Below, piece after piece: positions 51,436 to 59,348 of a stretch of 64,000 bases of DNA (position 1 is its first letter; the number at the start of each line of letters is the position of its first letter). Made by a program: the position numbers and the translations under genes. Under the pieces are notes generated by a model that saw only the letters and a list, made by a program, of their open reading frames with translations, was not told the DNA's origin and made no database searches. The stretch comes from Oscillospiraceae bacterium (lineage in GTDB: Bacteria > Bacillota > Clostridia > Oscillospirales > Oscillospiraceae), in the NCBI GenBank assembly GCA_910575695.1, contig CAJTGJ010000024.1, positions 1-64,000 of the forward strand, given 5' to 3'.

Positions 51436-51483
51436 AAAAACCGGCCTGCCAGCTCCTGCGGGAGCCGGCAGGCCGGCTTTTTG
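51436..51483. terminator. bidirectional terminator after endolysin
   Basis: AAAAACCGGCCTGCC, inner stem GCTCC/GGAGC, then GGCAGGCCGGCTTTTT; convergent with the Lar-like gene. Confidence 0.88.
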
Positions 51484-51708
51484 CTATTCGCCGGGGCCGG
51501 GGTATATCACCCTTCTGAGATTCCAGTTCTGCGCCGCCTTTTGAGCAGCCTCCTGGCGCTGGGCCTCGTTGTCGTAGGCAAGTTCCGCCGTGCGGGCGCC
51601 GCAATACCCGCACTGAATGTACAGGCACCAGCCGCCCTCCTCCTCGATGCACCCCGGATTGCCGCAGCAGGGGCAGTCTGCCAGGTCGATGTGGTCAAAG
51701 TAAGCCAT
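51484..51708 (-). CDS. Lar-type restriction-alleviation / zinc-ribbon protein
   Basis: A 74-residue protein with a zinc ribbon made of CPCCGNPGC and WCLYIQCGYCGAR, followed by a helix rich in Ala and Gln and then WNLRR, the Lar-like pattern (short zinc ribbon, then A-x-x-W-N-x-R). Lar proteins come from phages and plasmids and relieve host restriction. It is convergent with the endolysin and probably belongs to the same former prophage. Confidence 0.75.
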   Translation of the reverse strand: MAYFDHIDLADCPCCGNPGCIEEEGGWCLYIQCGYCGARTAELAYDNEAQRQEAAQKAAQNWNLRRVIYPGPGE

Positions 51709-51788
51709 GGTCCGCTCTCCTATCCTTTGTTTGCCGGTGAATTATAGTGTACCACGGAACGGAAGGAAGTGCAATGAAGTTTTTTGGC

Positions 51789-51842
51789 TTGACAGCAGGC
51801 CGGGAACGAGATATAATCCATTTATATAATCCGATTATATAA
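51789..51842 (+). promoter_or_regulatory. consensus promoter with 21-bp palindromic operator
   Basis: TTGACA (51789-51794) and TATAAT (51812-51817) are spaced by 17 bp. Directly behind lies the perfect palindrome TTATATAAT-CCG-ATTATATAA (51822-51842) across the likely start of transcription, 22 bp before the TetR-family start codon. It is almost certainly the regulator's own operator. Confidence 0.82.
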
Positions 51843-51864
51843 AACGGTTATGCGAGGTGCGCCC

Positions 51865-52431
51865 ATGCCAAAACAGAAAATCACCAAGGAGATGGTGGTG
51901 GAAACCGCCTTCCAGCTGGCCCGGGAGGGCGGCATGGAACGGGTGCAGGTCAAGACCATCGCCGCCCGGCTGGGCTGTTCGGTCCAGCCCATCTACAGCT
52001 ACTGCCAGAGCATGGACGGCCTGCGCCGGGACGTGTTCCGGCGGGTGGGCGGCTTCGTCCGGGACTATCTGGCGCAGAACGGCGGCGGGTTCCAGTCCAC
52101 CGGTCGGGCCTTCGTCCGGCTTGCCCGGGAGGAGCCGGAATTGTTTAAGCTCTACACCCTCCAGCCCCGGGAGGAGGTGGCCTGCCTGGACGACCTCTAC
52201 CGCGCCGAGGCCAGCCCCGGTATGGCCGGGGCCATCGCCGGGGAGCTGGGGCTGGACGAGGAAGCGTCCCGGCGGCTTCATCTGAACATGATGATCTACA
52301 CCATCGGCCTGGGGACCATCTTTTCCGTCTCAGAACCGGGCATCCCGGCGGAGGAGATCTTCACCTGGCAGGAGCAGGCATATCAGGCTTTTTTGCGGCA
52401 GGAAAAGGAGGGCAATCCCCATGCAGGATAA
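51865..52431 (+). CDS. TetR/AcrR-family repressor
   Basis: A 188-residue regulator with an N-terminal helix-turn-helix (KEMVVETAFQLAREGGMERVQVKTIAARLGCSVQPIYSYCQSMDGLRRDVF) and a helical ligand-binding domain. The palindrome in its promoter indicates autorepression. It overlaps the flavodoxin gene by 11 bp, so both are controlled together. ATG 51865 follows GAGGTG. Confidence 0.9.
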   Translation: MPKQKITKEMVVETAFQLAREGGMERVQVKTIAARLGCSVQPIYSYCQSMDGLRRDVFRRVGGFVRDYLAQNGGGFQSTGRAFVRLAREEPELFKLYTLQPREEVACLDDLYRAEASPGMAGAIAGELGLDEEASRRLHLNMMIYTIGLGTIFSVSEPGIPAEEIFTWQEQAYQAFLRQEKEGNPHAG

Positions 52432-52987
52432 ATTCATTGTGCTTTACAACAGTAAAACCGGCTTCACCCGGCGCTACGGGGAGCTGATTGGCCGGGCGCT
52501 GGACTGCCCCGCCCTCCCCCTGGCGGACGCCCCCGCCAGCCTGTCCCCCTATGAAGCGGTGGTGTTCGGAAGCCGCCTCCACGCCGGGACGCTGGACGGC
52601 TGGAAAAAGGCCCGGAAGCTGCTGGCCCGGCGGGGGGCGAAACAGCTGGTGGTGTTCGCCACCGGGGCCATGCCCAATGAGGCCCAGGCGCAGATCCGGA
52701 AGGTATGGGCCCAGAACCTCACCCCGGCGGAGCGGGACGCCGTCCCCCACTTCTATTTGCAGGCGGGGCTGTGCTATGAGAAGATGGGCGGCGGGGACCG
52801 GGCCATGATGAAATTCGCCGCCTGGGCCATGACCCGGAAGAAGGCCAAAACCCCGGAGGATAAGGCGTTTCAGTCCGCCATCTCCCATTCCTATGACATC
52901 TCCGACCCGAAGTATATCCAGCCGGTGGTGGACTGCCTGCGGGAGCTGGGACAGGGCGCTGACACCGGCTTTTTCCGCAAATCTTAA
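52421..52987 (+). CDS. flavodoxin-domain protein
   Basis: A 188-residue flavoprotein of the Flavodoxin_5 / protoporphyrinogen-oxidase-like type: the FMN phosphate loop YNSKTGFTRRYGELI, the segment YEAVVFGSRLHAGTLDGWKKAR, and LVVFATGAMP. A C-terminal tail (AWAMTRKKAKTPEDK...) is unlike HemG. It may move electrons in response to the signal sensed by its overlapping TetR partner. Confidence 0.88.
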   Translation: MQDKFIVLYNSKTGFTRRYGELIGRALDCPALPLADAPASLSPYEAVVFGSRLHAGTLDGWKKARKLLARRGAKQLVVFATGAMPNEAQAQIRKVWAQNLTPAERDAVPHFYLQAGLCYEKMGGGDRAMMKFAAWAMTRKKAKTPEDKAFQSAISHSYDISDPKYIQPVVDCLRELGQGADTGFFRKS

Positions 52988-52988
52988 T

Positions 52989-53017
52989 TTGCGTTTCACC
53001 CCCGATGGGTGTATACT
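52989..53017 (+). promoter_or_regulatory. promoter of AIM24 gene
   Basis: TTGCGT and TATACT with a 17-bp spacer, about 40 bp before the start codon. Confidence 0.6.
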
Positions 53018-53058
53018 GTCCCCAAGGGGCCGCAGCCCCCAGAAGGAGGAATTTACTT

Positions 53059-53733
53059 ATGCGTTATAATATCATTGGCGAGCCCATGCCCGTGGTCATC
53101 TGCGACCTGGACGCCGCCGAATCCATGATTACCGAAAAGGGTTCCATGGTCTGGATGTCCCCCAACGTGGAGATGCAGACCAGCGCGGGCGGCATCGGCA
53201 AAGCTTTTGGCCGGATGTTCTCCGGCGAGTCCATGTTCCAGAATATCTACACCGCCCGGGGCGGCCCGGGCATGATCGCGTTCGCGTCCAGCTTCCCCGG
53301 CTCCATCCGGGCGGTAGAGATCACCCCCGACCGGCCTGTGGTGGTGCAGAAGTCCGGCTTCCTGGCCTCCGAGCAGGGGGTGGAGCTGTCCGTGTTCTTC
53401 CAGAAGAAGGGGATGTCCGGCTTCTTCAGCGGCGAGGGCTTCATCTTGCAGAAGCTGTCCGGCCACGGCACCGCTTTCCTGGAGATTGACGGCTCCGCCG
53501 TGGAGTACGAGCTCCAGGCGGGCCAGCAGATCATCGTGGACACCGGCAACCTGGCTATGATCGACGCCACCTGCTCGGTGGACGTGCAGACGGTGAAGGG
53601 GGTCAAGAATGTGCTGTTCGGCGGCGAGGGGATGTTCAACACTGTGATCACCGGCCCGGGCCGGGTGGTGCTCCAGACCATGCCCGTCAGCAATTTCGCC
53701 ATGGCCGTCGCAACGGTCCTGCCCTCCAAGTGA
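53059..53733 (+). CDS. AIM24 / TIGR00266-family protein
   Basis: A 224-residue protein built of beta strands with frequent glycines (SMVWMSPNVEMQTSAGGIGKAFGRMFSGESMFQNIY, LASEQGVELSVFFQKKGMSGFFSGEGFILQKLSGHGTAFLEIDG). This is the AIM24 family (DUF124), a double-stranded beta-helix of unknown biochemical role found across bacteria. Length and motifs are complete. It stands alone with its own promoter; the ribosome binding site is AAGGAGGA. Confidence 0.9.
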   Translation: MRYNIIGEPMPVVICDLDAAESMITEKGSMVWMSPNVEMQTSAGGIGKAFGRMFSGESMFQNIYTARGGPGMIAFASSFPGSIRAVEITPDRPVVVQKSGFLASEQGVELSVFFQKKGMSGFFSGEGFILQKLSGHGTAFLEIDGSAVEYELQAGQQIIVDTGNLAMIDATCSVDVQTVKGVKNVLFGGEGMFNTVITGPGRVVLQTMPVSNFAMAVATVLPSK

Positions 53734-53762
53734 AAAAGGCCCCCGGCAGGAAATATTCAGTA

Positions 53763-53879
53763 TTATGCGGAGAGGCGCTGCGCAAGCGGCGTCTCTCCTG
53801 TTTTCAACTGGATGCGCTTGTGGTTGTAGAAAGAAATAGGATTGCCAATCCGTTCTCTGGCTTGCTGAAAAGTCCTGCC
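53763..53879 (-). pseudogene. IS3-family transposase C-terminal remnant
   Basis: The minus strand encodes TFQQARERIGNPISFYNHKR then IQLKTGETPLAQRLSA and a stop, the end of the IS3/IS150-type OrfB integrase core (YNHKRIQLK..P). The catalytic DDE residues are missing, so only the tail remains. The next 130 bp on the plus strand hold a short frame ending VGETIFNLLVGLG that I cannot assign. Confidence 0.7.
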
Positions 53880-54034
53880 TTCCGGCCTGTGTAATATTTT
53901 CCGCCTTCGCCTCGGCCCGCCTGTGATCGCGGACGACGCCCTGGCAGCGGCCGCCATCGTGCGGAACTATGTGGGCGAAACAATTTTTAACCTGCTGGTG
54001 GGGCTGGGGTGACAGCGTGGCGGGCAAGAGTGAG

Positions 54035-54622
54035 TTACCCCTTGATATTGCCCTTTTTTATATTTTCTTGAATAATTTCGTCTGTAATTTGATATAAGGA
54101 TTCTGATCCGAGCCGCGTTTTCTTTTGCCGCCCATATACTTGAGCCGCTGTTACCCCGTGTTCTCTCCAATCGCCGCCGCCGTTGCTATTGTTCAAAAGA
54201 AGGGGTTGAAGATTATCCATGGCATGGGCAAACTTCGACTCAGGTGTCTGGCAGTTCTCAAATTCATCAAACAGCGCTATAAATTCTGCCTTCTGATCAT
54301 CAGGCAGTATAGAGAAAATTCTTTCTTTTGCCGCGTCCTCTCTTGCTTTCTGTGTCTTTAGGTTTTCCGCATCGTAGGCATAAGTATCCCCTGCGTCAAT
54401 TTCTACAATGTCGTGGATCAGGCACATCAAAAGCACCTTTGCAATATCCACTTGTTGATTTGCATACTCCCGAAGAAGATACGCCATGATCGCCATATGC
54501 CAAGCGTGTTCCGCATCGTTTTCATTGCGGCCATTGCCGGAGAGGTGCGTTTGCCTGAAAACCTCTTTCTCTTTGTCAATTTCAAGCGCAAAGATAAGCT
54601 GCTTTTTCAATCGCTCATCCAT
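54035..54622 (-). CDS. HD-domain phosphohydrolase (YfbR/HDDC2-like)
   Basis: A 195-residue metal-dependent phosphohydrolase with the HD-motif residues NENDAEHAWHMAIMAYLL, LLMCLIHDIVEIDAGDTYAYD and a final FAHAMDNLQPLLLN. This pattern is typical of the 5'-nucleotidase group of HD proteins, which remove phosphate from deoxynucleoside monophosphates. The start is ATG with TAAGGAGC-like spacing. GC is about 42%, well below the surroundings, and IS3 and aldo/keto reductase remnants lie on either side, so it was probably acquired. Confidence 0.88.
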   Translation of the reverse strand: MDERLKKQLIFALEIDKEKEVFRQTHLSGNGRNENDAEHAWHMAIMAYLLREYANQQVDIAKVLLMCLIHDIVEIDAGDTYAYDAENLKTQKAREDAAKERIFSILPDDQKAEFIALFDEFENCQTPESKFAHAMDNLQPLLLNNSNGGGDWREHGVTAAQVYGRQKKTRLGSESLYQITDEIIQENIKKGNIKG

Positions 54623-54836
54623 ACTGTTCAGCTCCTTGCAGAATTCGTTTCTATCATATCATAATACAAACAACTATCCAAATCAACTTTAGAAACGTGA
54701 ATGTGGTGATACCCATAGAAGTCTGGGACTACCAGGGAAGCATTTTTTCGGCCTGTCCCTGCGGCAGCTCGGGTTCGCCCTGCCGGCGTTCAATGCGCTG
54801 CATGAGGCTCACATTTCCCTGGGTCTGCCCGACGGC

Positions 54837-55010
54837 CACGCCGTACCCCTTCATCACCGCCAGGGCGTTTTCCTGCTGGAAGAAGGAGTGAAGTTCCACC
54901 TGGTTCACCATGGGCCTGGTTTCCACCGTCTCGCAGAAATCGGCCGGCACATGGGGATAGAAGCTGCACAAACCGATGGCGCGAACCCTGCCCGCCTGGT
55001 ACAGTTCCTC
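54837..55010 (-). pseudogene. aldo/keto reductase fragment
   Basis: The minus-strand frame encodes EELYQAGRVRAIGLCSFYPH then PMVNQVELHSFFQQENALAV, the substrate- and core-barrel segments around the conserved NQVELH of aldo/keto reductases. The N-terminal catalytic Tyr region and the C-terminal cofactor site are absent, replaced by unrelated sequence. It is a short relic; the rest of 54623-55035 holds no gene. Confidence 0.75.
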
Positions 55011-55035
55011 CCTCAGGAACAGCCCCCAGAAGCGC

Positions 55036-55079
55036 AAAAACGCCCCTCCTCCAGTTGTCTGCTGGGAAAGGGGCGTTTC
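55036..55079 (-). terminator. terminator of the FAD oxidoreductase operon
   Basis: Minus strand AAACGCCCCT, loop containing a weaker inner stem, AGGGGCGTTTTT, ending just past the FAD gene stop codon. Confidence 0.75.
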
Positions 55080-55083
55080 TTCT

Positions 55084-56436
55084 TTATTGGTAGTCCAACC
55101 CCTCCCGAAGCCGGACCCCGTCAACAGCGTTCAGGGCGATTCCGTCCCGGAGGGCGGCCGCGCAGGCGGCCCCGGCGGCCTGCCCCATGTCCATACAGGT
55201 TGGGATGATGCGCACACTGGCCTGCATCAGGAAGGTGGTGGAGATACACCGGCCCGCCACCGCCAGATTGCCCACCCCTGCACACACCATGGAGCGATAG
55301 GGGATCTCATAATAATCCCCTTTTTCATAGGCTTTCTTGTGGTACAGCCCTTTTGTGGCGGAATGGACATCAATATACCAGTCCCCCCGGGCCACCCCGT
55401 CCGGGAAACGGGCCTGGCCAGTGTAGTCTTCCTCGGTAAGGACGTACTTCCCCACCAGCCGGTAGGACTCCCGCACCCCCAGCATAGACGCCTCCCGCAG
55501 AAGATAGGCATTCTCAAACCCGGGCATATACCCCTTCAAAAACCGCGCCAGACGGCGGATCATGGCCCGGCCCTCCACGATGGCGGCGGAGCGCTTCATG
55601 GCTTGGGTGTTATCGGTGAGGTTCACCAAATGAGGGCAGTTGAAGGACAGGCAGCCCGGACGCCCCGGCAGGCTGAAGGTCTGGTAATAGCGGAGATCCT
55701 CCGGCCTCAAAGCACCGTCCCGCACCCCCTTCTGGAACAGGGGCTCCAGCACGAAGTCCCGGCCGCCCACCATGGCGGACTCATAGAAATAGCCCCGGGG
55801 AAATTGGGAGTAAGCGTCGCCCAGCCCCATTACATAGTCCCGGTAGCGCTCCACATTGATGCCGCCCATTTCAAAACGGAAGCTGGTAATCTGGTCGTTC
55901 CCGTTTTCATCGCCGTGGGCCGTCTCCGCCCCGGCCAGCCGGGCCAGCACCGCGTCTCCGCTGGCATCCACAAAGCACTTGCCCGCCACGGCCCGCAGAC
56001 CCTCGGGCACAGCCAGGATGAGGGCACGGATCTGTCCGCCCTCCATAGCGCAGTCCACCAGCACCGCCTCATACAGCATCTGGCCCCCGGCCTGGATATA
56101 CAGCGTCTCTAATGCCTCGGACATATCCTCAGGGGTAAACCACACCATCTCCCCCAGCACATCGTCCCGGGTCTGGCAGCCCTGGGCGCGTAACCGGGCC
56201 TCCAGGGCATGAAAATTGGAGTGGTGCCCGGTGAAAGAGCGCATCATGGGCGATACCAGGGCATTTACCGAGGCGCCCCCCAGGCACAGGCTCTTCTCCA
56301 CAATGAGGGTGGACAGCCCCGCCTGCGCACAGGCGATGCCCGCGCTGGCGCCCGCCGACCCGCCCCCCACCACAACGGCCTCCCAGCAGCCCAGCAAGGG
56401 GATATCCCGGTCAAAACAGCGTACAGTTTCCATCAT
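55084..56436 (-). CDS. FAD-dependent oxidoreductase
   Basis: A 450-residue flavoprotein of the FAD_oxidored group. The dinucleotide-binding site VVVGGGSAGASAGIACAQAG (from about residue 21) is followed by VEKSLCLGGASVNALVSPMM. A second FAD segment is CFVDASGDAVLARLAG, and the end carries NLAVAGRCIS with MDMGQAAGAACAAAL. These proteins oxidise diverse small substrates; the family is close to fumarate-reductase/thiazole-synthase types without a known substrate. Start ATG 56436 follows AAAGGAT. It is the last gene of the cluster that includes hydantoinase and permease. Confidence 0.88.
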   Translation of the reverse strand: MMETVRCFDRDIPLLGCWEAVVVGGGSAGASAGIACAQAGLSTLIVEKSLCLGGASVNALVSPMMRSFTGHHSNFHALEARLRAQGCQTRDDVLGEMVWFTPEDMSEALETLYIQAGGQMLYEAVLVDCAMEGGQIRALILAVPEGLRAVAGKCFVDASGDAVLARLAGAETAHGDENGNDQITSFRFEMGGINVERYRDYVMGLGDAYSQFPRGYFYESAMVGGRDFVLEPLFQKGVRDGALRPEDLRYYQTFSLPGRPGCLSFNCPHLVNLTDNTQAMKRSAAIVEGRAMIRRLARFLKGYMPGFENAYLLREASMLGVRESYRLVGKYVLTEEDYTGQARFPDGVARGDWYIDVHSATKGLYHKKAYEKGDYYEIPYRSMVCAGVGNLAVAGRCISTTFLMQASVRIIPTCMDMGQAAGAACAAALRDGIALNAVDGVRLREGLDYQ

Positions 56437-56456
56437 TTTCCCAATCCTTTCTGTGT

Positions 56457-57107
56457 CTACAGGCATTCCCGCCGGTAGTCCGCCTCCAACGCCCGGAGGC
56501 GTTGCGTGATCTGGCCCAGCCCCTCCCCCTGCCGCCGGTACAGGAGGATATAGTCCATGGCCTTGGGATGGACCGGCAGGCCGCACAGTTCCTTGGCAAA
56601 AGCGAATGCGGCGATCTCATCCACCCGGCGCACCTGCGCACGGCGCGGAAACAGCCCCAGCACCCGCCACTCCACCGCCGCGCACTTCTCGCTGGCCAGA
56701 ACCCCGCCGGAGTATTCCAGCCAATGGTAAAACTCGTGGGCCAGGAACAGGCGCTCCAGCGCCTCCGGACCCTGCTCCAGCCCAGTGCCCTCCAACGCCT
56801 GGGACAGTGCCCGGGCAGTGTCGGCAAAGATATCGATCTGCCGTGTAGCCTTGTCCCAGCAGATCTGGGCGTGCAGCCCCCATGGGGAGGGCTCCTCCAC
56901 CCGGTTGATCACCACGCCGTCCGCCCGCAGCAGGCTTTCCAGATCCTGTCCGAGGTACCGCGCCACCCCCTCCCGGCCCAGGGCCAGCCCCCGCTCAATG
57001 TAATACGCCCGCCGTGCCCGGGGGATGCGGGCGTATACGAAGTCCTCCCGCAGGTCGGAAAAGGCGCACGCCCCGTCGGACAGGGCAGGCATCTCCCAGC
57101 CGCCCAT
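56457..57107 (-). CDS. HExxH-motif protein, putative zinc hydrolase, unrecognised
   Basis: A 216-residue soluble protein with no signal peptide. HEFYHWLEYSG at about residue 124 is a textbook HExxH zinc-peptidase helix, preceded by the hydrophobic LERLFLA. A later acidic helix (VRRVDEIAAFAFAKELCGLP, about 160-180) could give the third ligand. I do not recognise the family. Its start is 1 bp after the hydantoinase stop and it ends 20 bp before the FAD gene, so it is a fixed member of this operon. It may process a partner protein or act on the pathway substrate. Confidence 0.65.
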   Translation of the reverse strand: MGGWEMPALSDGACAFSDLREDFVYARIPRARRAYYIERGLALGREGVARYLGQDLESLLRADGVVINRVEEPSPWGLHAQICWDKATRQIDIFADTARALSQALEGTGLEQGPEALERLFLAHEFYHWLEYSGGVLASEKCAAVEWRVLGLFPRRAQVRRVDEIAAFAFAKELCGLPVHPKAMDYILLYRRQGEGLGQITQRLRALEADYRRECL

Positions 57108-57108
57108 G

Positions 57109-59253
57109 TCAGCTGCGTACCGCCACCAGCAGCAGCGGCTCATCGTCCTCCACGAACTCCAGCTCCAGTTCCAGCAGGGGGAGGAGCTGATCCTTCTCCA
57201 TCACGCCGCTGAGATCCACCGCCTTCTGGCGGAAGTAAAGGTAGCACCGGGGCAGCATGGCCCCGCCGTCGTTATAGCTGGTCATGTCGTCGATAAAAGC
57301 GGACAGGCGGGCTCCCAGCTTCCCCTTGGGAACGGACAGTACCCCGGCCCCCTCCTTTTGCAGGCGGATTACCCCAAGTTCGTCCACAATCCGCAGGGCC
57401 TCGCTCTTCTTCTTCAGCAGGCCGAAGAGGGCCTTGGACACCCGGTGCGCGGAAAAGGCATACCAGCCCCCCGCCCGGGCAATGAGGGAGACGTGTTCCG
57501 GCCCGGTATTGGCGCTCTCCCCCACGATCTTTTTCAGCTCGTCCTCTGTCTTCTTCTGCTCGTTGAGATCCCGGGTGCGCATCTCGGTGGCCCCGGTGGC
57601 CACCCCCCGGAGGATGTTCTTCTGGGCATCGATCTCCACCGTGATCTCCACCGTGTCCGGGTTGGCCCCGGCTTTGACGATCATCTCGGTCACGTCGTGG
57701 CGGAGCTTCTTGATGTCGTCGGCGGTGGGGTGAACCACGTTGCGCTCCAGCCGCTCCGTCACCATGGCCATGGCCACGCCGATGGTGGAGATATAGGGGG
57801 CGTTCTTGGCAATCCGGTGGCGCAGGCCCAGCTTTTCCCCCAGGCTCGGGGCCAGCACCGCCGCCGAGCCGCCGCCGCCCACCAGCTGGATTACGCCCCG
57901 GTTAAGCTGATAGTCGGCAATGAGGGCCTCCACCACCTGGCCCGCCTTCTTGCAGGCGATGTCCATGGCTTGGCGGCAGGCATCCTCCACGGAGACGCCC
58001 AGGGTATCCGCCAGGGCCTGCCAAGCCAGCCGGGCGGCCTCCGCGTTGCCCCGGGCATAGTCCCCCTCGGGCACATAGCCCAGCAGGTTGGCCGCTCCGG
58101 CCAGGGTGAGGGCGTACCGTCCCCCCGCGCAGGAGACGGCGGCGTAATCCGCCGCGTCCTCCGGACGGGGCGCGATGAGCTCCAGCCTGGCTCCGGCAGT
58201 ATCCTCCGGAGCGGCAAAAACCTCATAGGCCAGATCCGCGATGTGGGCGCTGCGGGGGCCCACGTCGGCGATGGCCCTGTCCCGCACCACGATCATGCTG
58301 CCCCCCGCCACGCCAAGGGTGCGCACGTCCAGGGAGGTAAGGTACAGCTTGTGCCCGCCCACCTCGGCATTTTTGATCATCACCCGGCCGTCCTTAATGG
58401 CGGATATGTCCACCGAAGTGCCGCCCACCTCCATAAAAATGCCGTCGGTGATATGTTCGTACATCAGCGCGCCGGCCACGCCGGCGGCCAGGCCGGACAG
58501 CATGGTCAGGATGGGGCGCTTGCGCACCTCGTTGATGCTCATCACGCCGCCGTCGCACCGCATGATCATCAGCGGCTTGTGGATGGCCGCCTCCTGGACG
58601 CTGCGCTCGGTCATGTCGGCAGTCTCCATCATCTTGGGGATGAGGGCGGCGTTTACCGCCGCCGTCCGGGTGCGGGCCAGCAGGCCATAGAGCTGGGAAA
58701 TCTCATATCCGCCGGTAGAAGGAAGCCCCCGGCTGTTGGCGATCTCAATAATGCGCTGCTCCCCCGCAGGGTCGTCTACCGAGTATGCCTCTGAGGCCAC
58801 GATCACCTGGGCCCCCTGCCCTTTCAGGCGGTCCACCGCCGCGGCGATCTCCTCGTCTGTGCATTTCGCGGAGTCGAAGTACACGTGGTCCGCCCGCAGG
58901 AACTTCCCCGGGGCCAGCTCAATGCTGCCCACGTCAGTGTCCTTCTGGGCCCGGACGCCCTCCAGCCCCTTGGCCATACCAATGACGCCAACCTGGGCCA
59001 CGTCCCCCTCCAACAGGGCGTTGGTGGCCTGGGTGGTGCCGTGGGCGATGAACACTACGTCCGCCGGGTCGATATGGTGCTCGGCAAGCACCCGGCCAAT
59101 GGCCTGAACAATACCGTCCGCCACCCCCCGCTCCGAGTGGTGGGTGGTGGGGATCTTCACCTTGGCGACCACCTCGCGGGTGGCGTCGTCAATCGCCACC
59201 GCATCGGTGAAGGTGCCGCCCACGTCAATTCCAATGCGTACCTTTGTGCCCAT
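57109..59253 (-). CDS. hydantoinase/oxoprolinase-family protein
   Basis: A 714-residue ATP-dependent ring-opening enzyme of the HyuA type. N-terminal actin-like phosphate loop IGIDVGGTFTDAVAID, FIAHGTTQATNALLEGDVA, the central GLLARTRTAAVNAALIPKMM and MRCDGGVMSINEVRKRPILTMLSGLAAG, and PTADDIKKLRHDVTEMIVKAG. The C-terminal ~180 residues extend beyond the common HyuA core. No HyuB subunit is present, so the substrate (hydantoin, 5-oxoproline, or an N-heterocycle) is open. It lies between the permease and the HExxH protein. ATG 59253 follows AAAGGAG. Confidence 0.9.
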   Translation of the reverse strand: MGTKVRIGIDVGGTFTDAVAIDDATREVVAKVKIPTTHHSERGVADGIVQAIGRVLAEHHIDPADVVFIAHGTTQATNALLEGDVAQVGVIGMAKGLEGVRAQKDTDVGSIELAPGKFLRADHVYFDSAKCTDEEIAAAVDRLKGQGAQVIVASEAYSVDDPAGEQRIIEIANSRGLPSTGGYEISQLYGLLARTRTAAVNAALIPKMMETADMTERSVQEAAIHKPLMIMRCDGGVMSINEVRKRPILTMLSGLAAGVAGALMYEHITDGIFMEVGGTSVDISAIKDGRVMIKNAEVGGHKLYLTSLDVRTLGVAGGSMIVVRDRAIADVGPRSAHIADLAYEVFAAPEDTAGARLELIAPRPEDAADYAAVSCAGGRYALTLAGAANLLGYVPEGDYARGNAEAARLAWQALADTLGVSVEDACRQAMDIACKKAGQVVEALIADYQLNRGVIQLVGGGGSAAVLAPSLGEKLGLRHRIAKNAPYISTIGVAMAMVTERLERNVVHPTADDIKKLRHDVTEMIVKAGANPDTVEITVEIDAQKNILRGVATGATEMRTRDLNEQKKTEDELKKIVGESANTGPEHVSLIARAGGWYAFSAHRVSKALFGLLKKKSEALRIVDELGVIRLQKEGAGVLSVPKGKLGARLSAFIDDMTSYNDGGAMLPRCYLYFRQKAVDLSGVMEKDQLLPLLELELEFVEDDEPLLLVAVRS

Positions 59254-59348
59254 TCCCGGCACTCCTTTCTGTTTCTGCCTGTTTATTGAATACGCCCCCT
59301 GTGCGCCGGACGCACACAGGGGGCGCGGGATGCTGTTTGGCGGTTTTC

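Noticed and set aside
54697..54891. Plus-strand frame opposite the aldo/keto reductase relic
   Set aside because: It is antisense to the recognisable minus-strand fragment and has no ribosome binding site or family features.
59292..59325. Hairpin between permease and hydantoinase as terminator
   Set aside because: Perfect stem but no T tract; operon context argues against termination.
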